Shown: positions 27,457-36,817, numbered from the stretch's first letter. The stretch is 64,000 nucleotides of DNA from an uncultured Corynebacterium sp. (GCF_946222985.1 NZ_CAMIFY010000003.1:30743-94742), one strand, 5' to 3'. Numbers and translations are program-made. The notes: generated by a model not told the origin, from the sequence alone.

Positions 27457-28032
27457 ATGGCATTTCCCCCCGCTGAAGCAATCGCCGACGTCGTCCGCCC
27501 CGCCGTCGCCGCCCACGGCCTCGACGTCGAGGACGTCCAGGTCCGCAACGCCGGCCGCAAGTCGCAGGTCATCGTGCTCGTCGACGGCGACGATCATCCC
27601 GACCTGGGGACCGTCGAGGCCGCGACGCGCGACATCTCCGCCGCGCTCGACGACGCGGAGGCGGCCCGGAAGATCCGGTTCGGCGAGCTGGAGTACACCC
27701 TGGAGGTCAGCACGCCCGGCGTCGACGCACCGTTGCGCGAACCCCGCCACTGGCGGCGCAACCGCAACCGCCTCGTGCGGATCCGGCTCGACGACGGCGG
27801 TCAGGTCGTCGGTCGCATCGGCGCCCTCGACGCCGACGCGTCCCGCGTGATCATCGTCACCTCCACCGGGCCGAAGGGGCGGCCCAAGGCCACCGGCGCG
27901 GTGCTCGAACTGGCTTCCGCCGAGCACGCGGTGGTAGAAATTGAGTTCTCCCAAGCACCGGCCGTCGAACTCGACCTGGCCGGCCTGGATTTCGACGACG
28001 CCGTGACCCGGCTGGAGGAACTGGACAAGTGA
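27457..28032 (+). CDS. rimP: Ribosome maturation factor RimP
   Basis: RimP binds the 30S subunit and helps its assembly. The 191-residue protein shows the two-domain fold: an N-terminal alpha/beta domain with GLDVEDVQVRNAGRKSQVIV and the conserved YTLEVSTPGVDAPLREPRHW, then an SH3-like barrel (NRLVRIRLDDG). A TAGACT -10 (27444-27449) is 7 nt before the ATG, suggesting a leaderless transcript. Its stop overlaps the nusA GTG (GTGA), and it begins the rimP-nusA-ylxR-infB-rbfA operon found in most bacteria. Confidence 0.94.
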   Translation: MAFPPAEAIADVVRPAVAAHGLDVEDVQVRNAGRKSQVIVLVDGDDHPDLGTVEAATRDISAALDDAEAARKIRFGELEYTLEVSTPGVDAPLREPRHWRRNRNRLVRIRLDDGGQVVGRIGALDADASRVIIVTSTGPKGRPKATGAVLELASAEHAVVEIEFSQAPAVELDLAGLDFDDAVTRLEELDK

Positions 28033-29099
28033 AGATCGAACTCGCCGCCCTGCGCACCCTGGAAAAGGAGCGGGGCATCCCCTTCGGTGAAATGATCGGC
28101 CTGATCGGCCGCGCGCTGAGGGAGGCCTACCGGGACACCGATTCGCCGGCGAAGTACGCCCGGGTCGACATCGACTACGGCTCCGGCGACGTGACGGTCT
28201 TCGCCCAGGAGCGCGACGAAGAGGGCAACCTCATCGCCGAGTGGGACGACACCCCGGCGGATTTCGGCCGCATGGCCGCGCACCCGGTGCGCCAGACCAT
28301 CCTGCAGCGCCTGCGCGACGCCGAGAGCGACAAGGTCTTCGGCGAGTACGCGGATCTGGAGAACCAGGTCATCTCCGGCGTCGTCCAGCGCGACGTCCGC
28401 GCCAACGACAAGGGCATCATCGTCATCCACATCGGATCCGAGGCCAACGGCCGCGACGGCATCCTCCTGCCCGCCGAGCAGCTGCCGGGCGAGACGCTCG
28501 AGCACGGCGACCGCACCAAGTGCTACGTCGTCGGCGTGAACAAGACCCCGCGGGGCGTGGCCATCAACCTGTCGCGCACCCACCCGGAGCTCGTGCGCAA
28601 GCTGTTCGAGCTGGAGATCCCCGAAGTCGCCGACGGTGCGGTGGAACTGGTGTCGATCGCCCGCGAGGCGGGCCACCGCTCCAAGGTCGCGGTGCGGCCG
28701 ATGGTCAAGGGCCTCAACGCCAAGGGCGCGTGCATCGGCCCGCGCGGCCAGCGCGTCAGCGCCATCATGAACGAGCTCGGCGGCGAGAAGATCGACATCA
28801 TCGACTTCGACGAGGATCCCGCGAAGTTCGTCGGCAACGCCCTGGCCCCCGCGAAGGTGGTCAAGGTCGAGGTGCTCGACGAGGAGGAGCGGCAGGCGCG
28901 CGTCGTCGTGCCGGATTACCAGCTCTCGCTCGCCATCGGCCGAGAAGGTCAGAATGCGCGCCTCGCCGCGCGTTTGACGGGTTGGCGCATCGACATCCAC
29001 TCCGATGCCGAAGTCGCCGCCGCCCCGTCGCCGGCAGCCGGCGTCGCGTCGCCGGACGTCCCGGGCGAGGCGTCGGGCGAGGTCGCCGACCCGGAGTAA
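28029..29099 (+). CDS. nusA: Transcription termination/antitermination factor NusA
   Basis: NusA binds RNA polymerase and modulates pausing, termination and rRNA antitermination. The order of domains is an N-terminal polymerase-binding domain (MKIELAALRTLEKERGIPF), an S1 domain (about residues 115-185), then KH1 with GACIGPRGQRVSAI and KH2 with LAIGREGQNARLAARLTG. The 356-residue actinobacterial form lacks the acidic C-terminal repeats of E. coli NusA. GTG at 28029 overlaps the rimP stop by 4 nt. The C-terminal 25 residues are Ala/Pro/Glu-rich and not conserved. Confidence 0.96.
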   Translation: MKIELAALRTLEKERGIPFGEMIGLIGRALREAYRDTDSPAKYARVDIDYGSGDVTVFAQERDEEGNLIAEWDDTPADFGRMAAHPVRQTILQRLRDAESDKVFGEYADLENQVISGVVQRDVRANDKGIIVIHIGSEANGRDGILLPAEQLPGETLEHGDRTKCYVVGVNKTPRGVAINLSRTHPELVRKLFELEIPEVADGAVELVSIAREAGHRSKVAVRPMVKGLNAKGACIGPRGQRVSAIMNELGGEKIDIIDFDEDPAKFVGNALAPAKVVKVEVLDEEERQARVVVPDYQLSLAIGREGQNARLAARLTGWRIDIHSDAEVAAAPSPAAGVASPDVPGEASGEVADPE

Positions 29100-29231
29100 T
29101 CGGCGTCGGCCGTCGCGTGGACCGCCGTCGCCGCGCCCGAACCCACGAGGTTGGGATTCGGGGGCCGTTTCGGGTTAAGCTGTCAGGCGGCCAACGAAGA
29201 GACGACGGTGAAAAGACAGGTGCAGCCACGC

Positions 29232-29591
29232 ATGACGAAGACCCGGGACGATCACGCCCCGAACTTCGTCGAACGCGAACGCACCTGCATCGCCACCCGC
29301 AGCCGCCGCCCGGAAGGGCGACTGCTGCGGATGGTGGCCCGTCGTGACGGCGACGCCACGCGCGTCGTCCCCGATCCCCGGCGCAGAATGCCGGGGAGAG
29401 GCGCCTGGATCACCCCCACGCTCGATGCGTGGGAAGTGGCCCAGAAGCGTCGCGCGTTCGGCCGCGCATTGAAGGTGTCCGCGCATGCGGACGCGAACCC
29501 GGTCCGCGAGTACCTCGAGCACATCGAGGGACATGCCGCCACCGCACCTTGCGGAGACGGCGACCGGGAAACGACAAACGGAAAGACCTGA
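29232..29591 (+). CDS. ylxR: YlxR-family RNA-binding protein (DUF448)
   Basis: A 119-residue basic protein of the YlxR family, which occurs between nusA and infB in many bacteria. The core ERTCIATRSRRPEGRLLRMV and the GRGAWITPTLDAWEVAQKR segment match the family fold, with CIATR in place of the usual C(V/I)xCR. The C-terminus beyond residue 95 is not conserved. The ATG at 29232 is used; a GTG at 29208 with a purine-rich GAAGAGA upstream is a plausible alternative that adds eight residues. Confidence 0.85.
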   Translation: MTKTRDDHAPNFVERERTCIATRSRRPEGRLLRMVARRDGDATRVVPDPRRRMPGRGAWITPTLDAWEVAQKRRAFGRALKVSAHADANPVREYLEHIEGHAATAPCGDGDRETTNGKT

Positions 29592-29715
29592 ACACTGATG
29601 AGCGCACGATGAAGCATCAGCGATGAACGGCAACCGATAACGGGAGTCGGCAGTAGACCAATGCGCGGGCATCGAACCCGCCGGTGACTGTTCGACTCCG
29701 CAAGTGAGGAGAACA

Positions 29716-32604
29716 GTGTCCGGAAAGCTCCGTGTCCATGAGCTCGCAAAGCAGCTCGGGGTCACCAGCAAGGAACTGCTCACCCAGCTCAAAGAGCAGG
29801 GCGAGTTCGTCAAGACCGCTTCGTCGACCGTGGAACCCCCGGTCGTCAAGCGAATGAAGCAGCTGTACGCGTCCACCGACGGCAAGTCGGATCAGTCCGG
29901 CCAGTCCGGCGACGCGAAGCCGGGTAAGCCGGCGGCCAAGCCGGGTCAGCCGGCCGCCGCCAAGCCGGGCGCGAAGTCCGCGGCGAAGCCGGGCGCCAAG
30001 CCCGCCGCCGCCCCGGGCCCGCAGGCCCCGGCCGCGAAGCCGGGCAAGCCGGCCCCGAAGCCGGCTGCCGAGGCTCCGGCCGAGAAGCCGGCGCCGAAGG
30101 CCACCCCGGCCGACGCCGCCGCGCCCGCCCCGAAGTCCTCCGAGGCCAAGCCGGGTCGCCCGGCGCCGAAGGCGACTCCGGGCCCCGCGCCCAAGGCGAC
30201 GCCCGGCCCCGCGGCGAAGCCCGAGGCCAAGAAGGACGGCGACGACGCCCCGCGCCCGCAGGGCCAGGGCGGCACCCCGGCGCGTCCGGGACCCAAGCCG
30301 GGTTCCCGTGCGCCGCGCGTCGCCAACAACCCGTTCTCGACGGGCCAGCGCCCCGCGCCGCGTCCGTCCAACATGCCCCGCCCGCAGGGTGGCGGCCGTC
30401 CCGGCCCGAAGCCGGGCGGTCGTCCCGGCGGCCCGGGCGGTCCCCGTCCGCAGGGCGCCGGCAAGGGCGGTCCCCGTCCCCAGGGCGGCGGCCGCGGAGG
30501 CCAGGGCGGCCAGGGCGGTCAGGGCGGCGGCAATCGCCCGACCCCGTCGATGATGCCGTCGCACCCGAACCCGGGCCAGATGCCCGCCAAGACCGCTTCC
30601 GGCGGTCGCGGTGGACGTGGCGGCCCCGGTGGCGGCGGTGGCGGTGGCCCGCGCGGTGGTCGCGGCGGTCGTCGCGGCGGCACCGCCGGCGCCTTCGGAC
30701 GTCCGGGCGGCGCCCCGCGCCGCGGACGCAAGTCGAAGCGGCAGAAGCGGCACGAGTACGAGTCGATGCAGGCTCCTTCGGTCGTCGGCGGCGTCAAGCT
30801 GCCCAACGGCAAGGGCCAGAGCATCCGCCTCGCCCGCGGCGCTTCGCTGTCGGACTTCGCCGACAAGATCAACGCCGACGCCGCTGCGCTGGTGCAGGCC
30901 CTGTTCAACCTCGGCGAGATGGTCACCGCGACCGCCTCGGTGAGCGACGAGACCCTGCAGCTGCTGGGCGACGAGATGGACTACAAGGTCCAGGTCGTCT
31001 CCCCGGAGGACGAGGACCGCGAGCTCCTCGAGTCCTTCGACCTGCAGTTCGGCGAGGACGAGGGCGACGAGGAGGACCTGATGGTCCGTCCTCCGGTGGT
31101 CACCGTCATGGGTCACGTCGACCACGGCAAGACCCGCCTGCTGGACACGATCCGCAAGGCCAACGTCGGTTCCGACGAGGCCGGCGGCATCACCCAGCAC
31201 ATCGGCGCGTACCAGGTTCCGGTCGACTTCGACGACTACGAGCGCAAGGTGACCTTCCTGGACACCCCGGGTCACGAGGCGTTCACCGCCATGCGTGCCC
31301 GTGGTGCGCAGGCCACCGACGTCGCGATCCTCGTGGTCGCGGCCGACGACGGCGTCATGCCGCAGACGGTGGAGGCGATCAACCACGCCAAGGCGGCCGA
31401 CGTGCCGATGGTCGTGGCGGTCAACAAGATCGACAAGGAAGGCGCGGATCCGCAGAAGATCCGTGGCCAGCTGACCGAGTACGGCCTGACCGACGAGGAG
31501 TGGGGCGGCGACACCATGTTCGTCGACATCTCCGCGAAGCAGGGCGAGAACATCGACAACCTGCTGGAGGCCGTCCTGCTGACGGCCGACGCGGCGCTCG
31601 ATCTTCGCGCCAACCCGGACATGGACGCCCAGGGCATCGCCATCGAGGCGCACCTGGACCGCGGCCGTGGCCCGGTGGCCACCGTCATCGTCCAGCGCGG
31701 CACGCTGCGCGTCGGTGATTCGATCGTCGTGGGTGACGCCTATGGCCGAGTCCGCCGCATGGTCGACGAGTACGGCAACGACGTCGTCGAGGCGGGTCCG
31801 TCCCGTCCGGTGCAGGTCCAGGGTCTGACCTCGGTCTGCGGCGCCGGCGACAACCTGCTGGTGGTCGAGGAGGACCGCACCGCGCGCCAGATCGCGGATC
31901 GTCGCGACGCCCGTCGTCGCAACGCTCTGCAGGCCCGCAACCGCAAGCGCGTCTCCCTCGAGACCCTGGACGAGTACATGAAGGAGACCAACTCCCTCAA
32001 CCTCATCCTCAAGGGCGACAACGCCGGCACCGTCGAGGCGCTGGAAGAGGCGTTGCTCAAGATCGAGATGGACGACGAGGTCGAGCTCAACATCATCGAC
32101 CGCGGCGTCGGTGCGGTCACGCAGACGAACGTCACGCTGGCCGAGGCGTCGGATGCCGTGATCATCGGCTACAACGTCCGTTCCGAGGGCAAGGCGACCG
32201 AGGCGGCCAACGCCGCGGGCGTCGACATCCGCTACTACACGGTCATCTACAAGGCGATCGAAGAGGTGGAGCAGGCTCTCAAGGGCATGCTCAAGCCGAT
32301 CTACGAGGAGCGCGAGATCGGTCGCGCCGAGATCCGCGCCATCTTCAAGGCGTCCGCCATCGGCCTCATCGCGGGTTGCATGGTGGAGTCCGGCAAGATG
32401 CGCCGCAACGCGAAGGTGCGCGTGCTGCGCGACGGCAACGTCGTCGCGGAGCAGGCCACGATCAATTCGCTGCGCCGCGAGAAGGACGACGTCACGGAGG
32501 TCTCCGCCGGTTACGAGTGCGGCATGGTGCTGTCCTACCCGGACATCCAGGTCGACGACGTGATCGAGGCCTACGAGATGGTCGAGGTTCCGCGCGACAA
32601 GTAA
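29716..32604 (+). CDS. infB: Translation initiation factor IF-2
   Basis: IF-2 is the GTPase that brings initiator tRNA to the 30S subunit and joins the subunits. The N-terminal 52 residues form the IF2_N helical domain (KLRVHELAKQLGVTSKELL). About residues 58-350 are a low-complexity Lys/Pro/Ala/Gly then Gly/Arg-rich region. The GTPase domain starts near residue 455 with the G1 motif GHVDHGKT (466-473), GTP switch DTPGHEAF and NKID. It ends in the C2 fMet-tRNA domain. The GTG at 29716 has AGGAG 4 nt upstream. The 962-residue length is within the actinobacterial range. A hairpin terminator follows. Confidence 0.96.
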   Translation: MSGKLRVHELAKQLGVTSKELLTQLKEQGEFVKTASSTVEPPVVKRMKQLYASTDGKSDQSGQSGDAKPGKPAAKPGQPAAAKPGAKSAAKPGAKPAAAPGPQAPAAKPGKPAPKPAAEAPAEKPAPKATPADAAAPAPKSSEAKPGRPAPKATPGPAPKATPGPAAKPEAKKDGDDAPRPQGQGGTPARPGPKPGSRAPRVANNPFSTGQRPAPRPSNMPRPQGGGRPGPKPGGRPGGPGGPRPQGAGKGGPRPQGGGRGGQGGQGGQGGGNRPTPSMMPSHPNPGQMPAKTASGGRGGRGGPGGGGGGGPRGGRGGRRGGTAGAFGRPGGAPRRGRKSKRQKRHEYESMQAPSVVGGVKLPNGKGQSIRLARGASLSDFADKINADAAALVQALFNLGEMVTATASVSDETLQLLGDEMDYKVQVVSPEDEDRELLESFDLQFGEDEGDEEDLMVRPPVVTVMGHVDHGKTRLLDTIRKANVGSDEAGGITQHIGAYQVPVDFDDYERKVTFLDTPGHEAFTAMRARGAQATDVAILVVAADDGVMPQTVEAINHAKAADVPMVVAVNKIDKEGADPQKIRGQLTEYGLTDEEWGGDTMFVDISAKQGENIDNLLEAVLLTADAALDLRANPDMDAQGIAIEAHLDRGRGPVATVIVQRGTLRVGDSIVVGDAYGRVRRMVDEYGNDVVEAGPSRPVQVQGLTSVCGAGDNLLVVEEDRTARQIADRRDARRRNALQARNRKRVSLETLDEYMKETNSLNLILKGDNAGTVEALEEALLKIEMDDEVELNIIDRGVGAVTQTNVTLAEASDAVIIGYNVRSEGKATEAANAAGVDIRYYTVIYKAIEEVEQALKGMLKPIYEEREIGRAEIRAIFKASAIGLIAGCMVESGKMRRNAKVRVLRDGNVVAEQATINSLRREKDDVTEVSAGYECGMVLSYPDIQVDDVIEAYEMVEVPRDK
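29890..30740 (+). repeat. Low-complexity KPG/RGG-coding repeat region of infB
   Basis: Two adjacent compositionally simple tracts. The first is built on AAKPG and APK units (29,930-30,240), and the second on GGRPG, PQGGGR and GGQGGQGG units (30,360-30,720). At the DNA level the second tract repeats short GGC-rich motifs, so it is open to slippage and to length variation between strains. Confidence 0.8.
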
Positions 32605-32639
32605 GGTGCCCGCGCCTTGCGCGCAGTCGCTTTACGACG

Positions 32640-32677
32640 GCCGGCCCCCACGCCATTGCGGCGCGGGGGCCGGCTTT
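32640..32677 (+). terminator. Intrinsic terminator after infB
   Basis: A 10-bp GC stem (GCCGGCCCCC at 32640-32649 paired with 32665-32674) around a 15-nt loop that can itself pair, followed by TTT. An outer helix (CGACG/CGTCG) would extend it past the T residues. It separates infB from rbfA. Confidence 0.75.
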
Positions 32678-32823
32678 CGTCGTGTCGGTGGCCCGGGGTC
32701 CCGCCTCGGGTGGCGCATGGTGTGGAGTTCCGCGTGACCTGCCGGTTCCGAGGACGGTCGCGGCGTTCGCCGAGGGCGTCGGGAGATTGGCGGGGGCGGG
32801 CGCGAAACCCGTGGAGTTGCGGC

Positions 32824-32829
32824 TATTCT
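32824..32829 (+). promoter_or_regulatory. Candidate -10 element of the rbfA operon
   Basis: TATTCT lies 73 nt upstream of the rbfA ATG and after the infB terminator, giving a leader of about 66 nt with a GAGGAGAAG SD. No clear -35 element is visible. Confidence 0.4.
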
Positions 32830-32902
32830 GGGTGGCCGGATCTTCGGGAGCGTCACCGTCGCCCCCGGGGAAGCACACACCCGACCAGAGGAGAAGATCG
32901 AG

Positions 32903-33367
32903 ATGGCGGATCCCGCACGCGCACGCCGAATGGCCAAGCGAATCCAGGAGGTCGTCGCCGCCGCGATCGAGCGCGAGATCAAGGACCGGCGGCTGGAATT
33001 GGTGACGATCACCGATTGCCGGGTCACCGGCGACCTGCACGACGCCACCGTCTTTTACACCGTGCGCGGCCGCACCATCGACGAAGAGCCGGATTGGGAC
33101 GACGCCGCCGAGGCGCTGCACCGCGCCCGCGGTCAGCTGCGCTCGCTGGTCGGTCGGGCCCTGGGCGTGCGCTACACGCCGACCCTGGCCTTCGAGGTCG
33201 ACACCGTGCCCGCCGCCAGCGCCCACATGGAGGAGCTGTTGGCCGAGACGCGCCGCCGCGACGCCGAGCTGGCGCGGTTGCGCGAGGGCGCGGCCCCGGC
33301 GGGCGACACCGACCCGTACCGGCGCGACGAGGACGAGAACGCCTCCGACCCGAACGCGGGTGCCTGA
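32903..33367 (+). CDS. rbfA: Ribosome-binding factor A
   Basis: RbfA binds the 30S subunit and is needed for 16S rRNA 5' end maturation and cold adaptation. The N-terminal part reads ARRMAKRIQEVVAAAIEREIKD, and LELVTITDCRVTGDLHDATVFYT is the family's KH-like core. Residues 120-154 are a poorly conserved acidic tail. It has a GAGGAGAAG SD. Its final codons overlap the start of the DHH phosphoesterase gene by 8 nt. The length of 154 residues is typical. Confidence 0.95.
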   Translation: MADPARARRMAKRIQEVVAAAIEREIKDRRLELVTITDCRVTGDLHDATVFYTVRGRTIDEEPDWDDAAEALHRARGQLRSLVGRALGVRYTPTLAFEVDTVPAASAHMEELLAETRRRDAELARLREGAAPAGDTDPYRRDEDENASDPNAGA

Positions 33368-34451
33368 GGTGGGACCGGGGGAGCAGGCGGCGCATCAGCT
33401 GTCGCAGTCGATCAGCCGGCGGATGTCGGGCCCGATCCAGGACGCGATGGACATGCTGTCCGAAGCGGAGACCGTGGCGGTGGTCTGCCACATCCATCCC
33501 GACGCCGACGCCATCGGCGCGGCCTCGGCCATGGTCATGGCGCTGCGCCAGCGCGGCATCCGGGCCCTGGCGGCCTACGGCAACGACGAGCTGCCGGCGA
33601 AGTCGCTGTTGACCATCCCCGGCTGGGAGTTCTTCGTCTCGCCGGACGACATCCCGGAGTCGGTGGACACCTGGGTGTCGGTCGACTGCGCCAGCCCGGA
33701 GCGCCTGGGGCGCCTGGAGGAGCGGATGCTGTCCTCCGATCGCCTCATCGTCGTCGACCACCACGATTCGAACACCATGTACGGCACCGTGAACATGGTC
33801 GACGAACTGTCGGAGTCGTCGACGATGGTGCTCCTGGACTTCTTCGAGGTGTGGGGCATCAAGCTCACCCGCGACATGGCGCACGCGCTCTACGCGGGCC
33901 TGCTCACCGACACCGTGTCGTTCCAGTTCGGCCGTTCGCGGATGCACACCGCCGCCGCGCGATTGCTGAACAAGGGACTCGACCCGCGCACGATCGGCGC
34001 GCAGCTGCTGGAGGGCCACCCCTTCGAGTTCCTGCCGTTCCTCGGCCGGGTCATGGCCACCGCCGGTCGCGTGCCGGGGTGGGCGAACGGAGCCGGCCTG
34101 GTCCACGTGACCATCTCCAACGAGGACATGGCCGACGTCGGCCATGACGAGGTCGAGGCCGTCGTGGACGTCATCCGCACGACCAACGGCGGCGACGTCG
34201 CGGCGGTGTTCAAGGAGTACTCGCCGGGGTTCTGGTCGATGTCGCTGCGTTCGACCGAGCTCGTCGACGTCTCCGAGGTCGCGAAGTTCCTGGGCGGCGG
34301 CGGGCACCTGCGCGCCGCCGGCTACAACTACAGCGGCGATCGCGACGGCGTCCTCGGCTCCCTGCTCGGAGCCTCGGACATGGCCGCGGCGACCATCGCG
34401 GCCGCGGATTCCGGGGACTCGGACGGCACCCGCGCCGACGACGGCGTCTGA
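33360..34451 (+). CDS. DHH/DHHA1 phosphoesterase (NrnA-like nanoRNase / c-di-AMP hydrolase)
   Basis: The product resembles Rv2837c (CnpB), which degrades short oligoribonucleotides, pAp and cyclic di-AMP. The N-terminal DHH domain has CHIHPDADAIGAASAM, VDCASPERLG and the family DHH motif VVDHHDSN. The C-terminal DHHA1 domain carries GGGGHLRAAGYNY. The predicted length is 363 residues. GTG at 33360 overlaps rbfA by 8 nt. Which substrate dominates cannot be read from the sequence. Confidence 0.92.
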   Translation: MPEVGPGEQAAHQLSQSISRRMSGPIQDAMDMLSEAETVAVVCHIHPDADAIGAASAMVMALRQRGIRALAAYGNDELPAKSLLTIPGWEFFVSPDDIPESVDTWVSVDCASPERLGRLEERMLSSDRLIVVDHHDSNTMYGTVNMVDELSESSTMVLLDFFEVWGIKLTRDMAHALYAGLLTDTVSFQFGRSRMHTAAARLLNKGLDPRTIGAQLLEGHPFEFLPFLGRVMATAGRVPGWANGAGLVHVTISNEDMADVGHDEVEAVVDVIRTTNGGDVAAVFKEYSPGFWSMSLRSTELVDVSEVAKFLGGGGHLRAAGYNYSGDRDGVLGSLLGASDMAAATIAAADSGDSDGTRADDGV

Positions 34452-34452
34452 C

Positions 34453-35784
34453 GTGACCGACGAGTTCGACCGGCCCGTCACCGCGGGCCGGATCCTCGGC
34501 CTGGCGCTGCCCGCCCTCGGGGTGTTGGCGGCGCCGCCGCTGTATCTGCTGCTCGACACGGCCGTCGTCGGGCGTCTGGGGACCGTGGAACTGGCGGCCC
34601 TGGCCGCCGGTGCGACGGTGTTCTCGATGCTCACCGCGCAGTTGACGTTCCTCGCCTACGGCACCACCGCGCGGGCCTCCCGGGCCTTCGGCCGCGGCGA
34701 CGTCCGCGGCGCGGTCACCGAGGGCGTGCAGGCGACGTGGGTCGCGGTGTTCGTCGGTGCGCTGTTGTTCGTCCTCGTGCAGGTCTTCGCCGGCGGCATC
34801 ACGCGACTCCTCGCGCCCGATCCCGCGGTGACCGACGCCGCGGCGGGTTGGCTGCGCATCGCGGCGTTCGGCATCCCGTTGACCCTCGTCGCGCAGGCCG
34901 GCAACGGGTGGATGCGCGGCATCCAGGACACGCGGAGGCCCTTCCTCTACGTCGTCGGCGGGCTCGGCCCCGCCGCAGTGGCCATCGTCCCGCTCGTCGC
35001 GTGGTTGGGCCTGGACGGTTCGGCCTGGGCCATGATCGGCGGAGAGACCCTCACCGCGGCCTTCTTCCTGCGCACCCTGCTCGCGTCGGCCGCCGACCAC
35101 GAGGTCGATCCGCGCCCGCATTGGTCCCTGATCAAGAGGCAACTGGTGCTCGGGCGCGACCTGATCCTGCGGTCGCTGGCGTTCCAGGTCGCGTTCCTGT
35201 CGGCGGCGGGCGTCGCCGGGCGCCTCGGGGCCGAATCGCTCGGCGCGCACCAGATCATGCTGCAGTTGTGGAACCTGCTGTCGCTCGTGCTCGATTCGCT
35301 GGCCATCGCGGCGCAGACGTTGGTCGGTGCGGCGCTGGGCATCGGTTCCGTGGCCACCGCCCGCTTCACCGCCCGTCGGGTCATCGCGTGGTCGACCGTG
35401 TTCGCCGGCGTCCTGGCCCTCGGGTTCGCCTTGGGCAACAGCCTCGTGCCGTCGTTGTTCACCACCTCGGACGGGGTGCTCGGAGCGATCGCCGACGGCC
35501 CGTGGTGGATCCTCGTCGCAATGATCCCCGTCGGCGGCGTCGTCTTCGCCATCGACGGGGTGCTGCTCGGCGCGGGCGACGCGGCGTTCCTCCGCAACGC
35601 GACGATCACCGCGGTCGTGCTCGGATTCCTGCCCCCGGTGTGGCTGACGTTGTCGATGGGCTGGGAGCTGACCGGCGTGTGGTGGGGCCTGCTGACCTTC
35701 ATGACGCTGCGGCTGATCTTCGTCGCCGTGCGGTACCGGGGTCCGAAGTGGGCGGTGACCGCGGGGGAGTCGGACCGGAGGTGA
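34453..35784 (+). CDS. dinF: MATE-family efflux transporter (DinF-like)
   Basis: A 443-residue membrane protein with about twelve hydrophobic helices arranged in two repeated halves. Typical MATE segments are ALPALGVLAAPPLYLLLDTAVVG and GIQDTRRPF. It belongs to the DinF group, Na+ or H+ coupled exporters of cationic compounds. GTG at 34453 lies 1 nt after the preceding stop, so it is probably the last gene of the rbfA operon, as in mycobacteria (Rv2836c). Despite its name there is no SOS box visible here. Confidence 0.9.
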   Translation: MTDEFDRPVTAGRILGLALPALGVLAAPPLYLLLDTAVVGRLGTVELAALAAGATVFSMLTAQLTFLAYGTTARASRAFGRGDVRGAVTEGVQATWVAVFVGALLFVLVQVFAGGITRLLAPDPAVTDAAAGWLRIAAFGIPLTLVAQAGNGWMRGIQDTRRPFLYVVGGLGPAAVAIVPLVAWLGLDGSAWAMIGGETLTAAFFLRTLLASAADHEVDPRPHWSLIKRQLVLGRDLILRSLAFQVAFLSAAGVAGRLGAESLGAHQIMLQLWNLLSLVLDSLAIAAQTLVGAALGIGSVATARFTARRVIAWSTVFAGVLALGFALGNSLVPSLFTTSDGVLGAIADGPWWILVAMIPVGGVVFAIDGVLLGAGDAAFLRNATITAVVLGFLPPVWLTLSMGWELTGVWWGLLTFMTLRLIFVAVRYRGPKWAVTAGESDRR

Positions 35785-35802
35785 TTTTCCACCCCATAGT
35801 TG

Positions 35803-35830
35803 TTGACCGTGCGTCGCATGTGACTAAAGT
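35803..35830 (+). promoter_or_regulatory. Promoter of the metallophosphoesterase-pptT operon
   Basis: TTGACC (35803-35808) and TAAAGT (35825-35830) separated by 16 nt form one of the best -35/-10 pairs in the window. The predicted leader of about 165 nt contains 2.5 copies of an 11-bp repeat (ACCGGAACCGG) at 35935-35965. Confidence 0.6.
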
Positions 35831-35934
35831 TGCCTGAGAGTCTGACTCGGCTGAAATTCACCCGTGAATCGCCGTAGATCCGTTACGATTCCGTGACCGA
35901 CGGCGATGTACCCACCAGACCCGAACGGATCCGC

Positions 35935-35965
35935 ACCGGAACCGGACCGGAACCGGACCGGATTC
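35935..35965 (+). repeat. 11-bp tandem repeat in the metallophosphoesterase leader
   Basis: ACCGGAACCGG occurs twice head to tail (35935-35945, 35946-35956), then a partial third copy (ACCGGATTCGC). It lies between the promoter and the start codon. Its role, if any, is unknown; it may fold into short hairpins. Confidence 0.6.
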
Positions 35966-36001
35966 GCACGACCCCGGACCACGCGAGCACAGGAGGCGCC
36001 C

Positions 36002-36817
36002 ATGGCGGACGACGAGCAACCGTCGACCACTCTGTGGGCGATCTCCGATCTGCACGTCGCGGTCAAGGCGAACAAGTCCGTCGTCGAGAGCCTCGTGCCG
36101 CCGAATCCGGCGGACTGGCTCATCGTCGCCGGAGACGTCGCCGAACGTCCGGAGCTGGTGCTCAAGACGCTGGGGGAGCTATCCCGGCGGTGGGCGCGGG
36201 TCATCTGGGTCCCCGGCAACCACGAACTGTTCTGCCGCGGTGCGGACGCCCACGTGGGCGAGGACCGCTACCGGCAGCTCGTCGACGGGTGCCGCAGGCT
36301 CGGCGTGTTGACTCCGGAGGATCCGTACCCGACGTTCGGGGACGTGACCATTTGCCCGTTGTTCACGCTCTACGACTATTCCTGGCGCCCGGCGGGCACG
36401 ACCATCGCCGAAGCGCTGGAAATGGCGAATCGCAGTCAGGTCGTCATGACCGACGAGTTCGCCATCCGCCCCTTCGTGGATCCGGTGCTGTGGTGCCGCC
36501 GTCGGCTCGCCGACACGGTGCGCCGGCTCTCCCGCGTCGAAGGGCCGACCATCCTGGTCAACCACTGGCCGCTCGCGAGGGAACCGCTCGGGGCCGTGTA
36601 CTACCCGGAATTGTCCATGTGGGCCGGAAGCCGGCACACCCAGGACTGGGGGACCAGGTACCAGGCGCGCCACGTCATCTACGGGCACCTGCACATCCCC
36701 GGCACGACCGTCGTCGACGGCGTGCCGCACACGGAGGTCTCCCTGGGTTATCCCCGGGAATGGCAGCCGCGGGACGGCGACCGGACGTGGCCCTACCCCG
36801 TAATGGAGGTTCGATGA
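36002..36817 (+). CDS. Calcineurin-like metallophosphoesterase
   Basis: A 271-residue cytoplasmic phosphoesterase. The dimetal motifs are all visible: SDLH (residues 15-18), AGDVAE, PGNHE, NHWP and YGHLH. It matches the Rv2795c type which is paired with PptT; in mycobacteria the homologue (PptH) is reported to strip phosphopantetheine from carrier proteins, opposing PptT. The ATG at 36002 has AGGAGG 7 nt upstream. Its stop overlaps the pptT ATG (ATGA). Confidence 0.88.
   Translation: MADDEQPSTTLWAISDLHVAVKANKSVVESLVPPNPADWLIVAGDVAERPELVLKTLGELSRRWARVIWVPGNHELFCRGADAHVGEDRYRQLVDGCRRLGVLTPEDPYPTFGDVTICPLFTLYDYSWRPAGTTIAEALEMANRSQVVMTDEFAIRPFVDPVLWCRRRLADTVRRLSRVEGPTILVNHWPLAREPLGAVYYPELSMWAGSRHTQDWGTRYQARHVIYGHLHIPGTTVVDGVPHTEVSLGYPREWQPRDGDRTWPYPVMEVR

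Noticed and set aside
29592..29715. tRNA-like bases (GTTCGA-type loop) between ylxR and infB
   Set aside because: Only a short T-arm-like string is present. No acceptor stem, D-arm or anticodon arm can be formed in register.
30360..30720. CRISPR-like or minisatellite array
   Set aside because: Repeats are short, in frame, of variable spacing and code for a Gly/Arg tract of IF-2; there are no unique spacers.
29617..31653. Long minus-strand open frame opposite infB
   Set aside because: It mirrors the repetitive KPG/RGG tract and the GTPase domain; Ala/Arg/Gly-rich translation with no independent start signal.
35825..35860. DtxR/iron box before the metallophosphoesterase gene
   Set aside because: The TAAAGTTGCCTGAGAG string does not show the 19-bp interrupted palindrome of DtxR sites; the TAAAGT is better explained as a -10 box.
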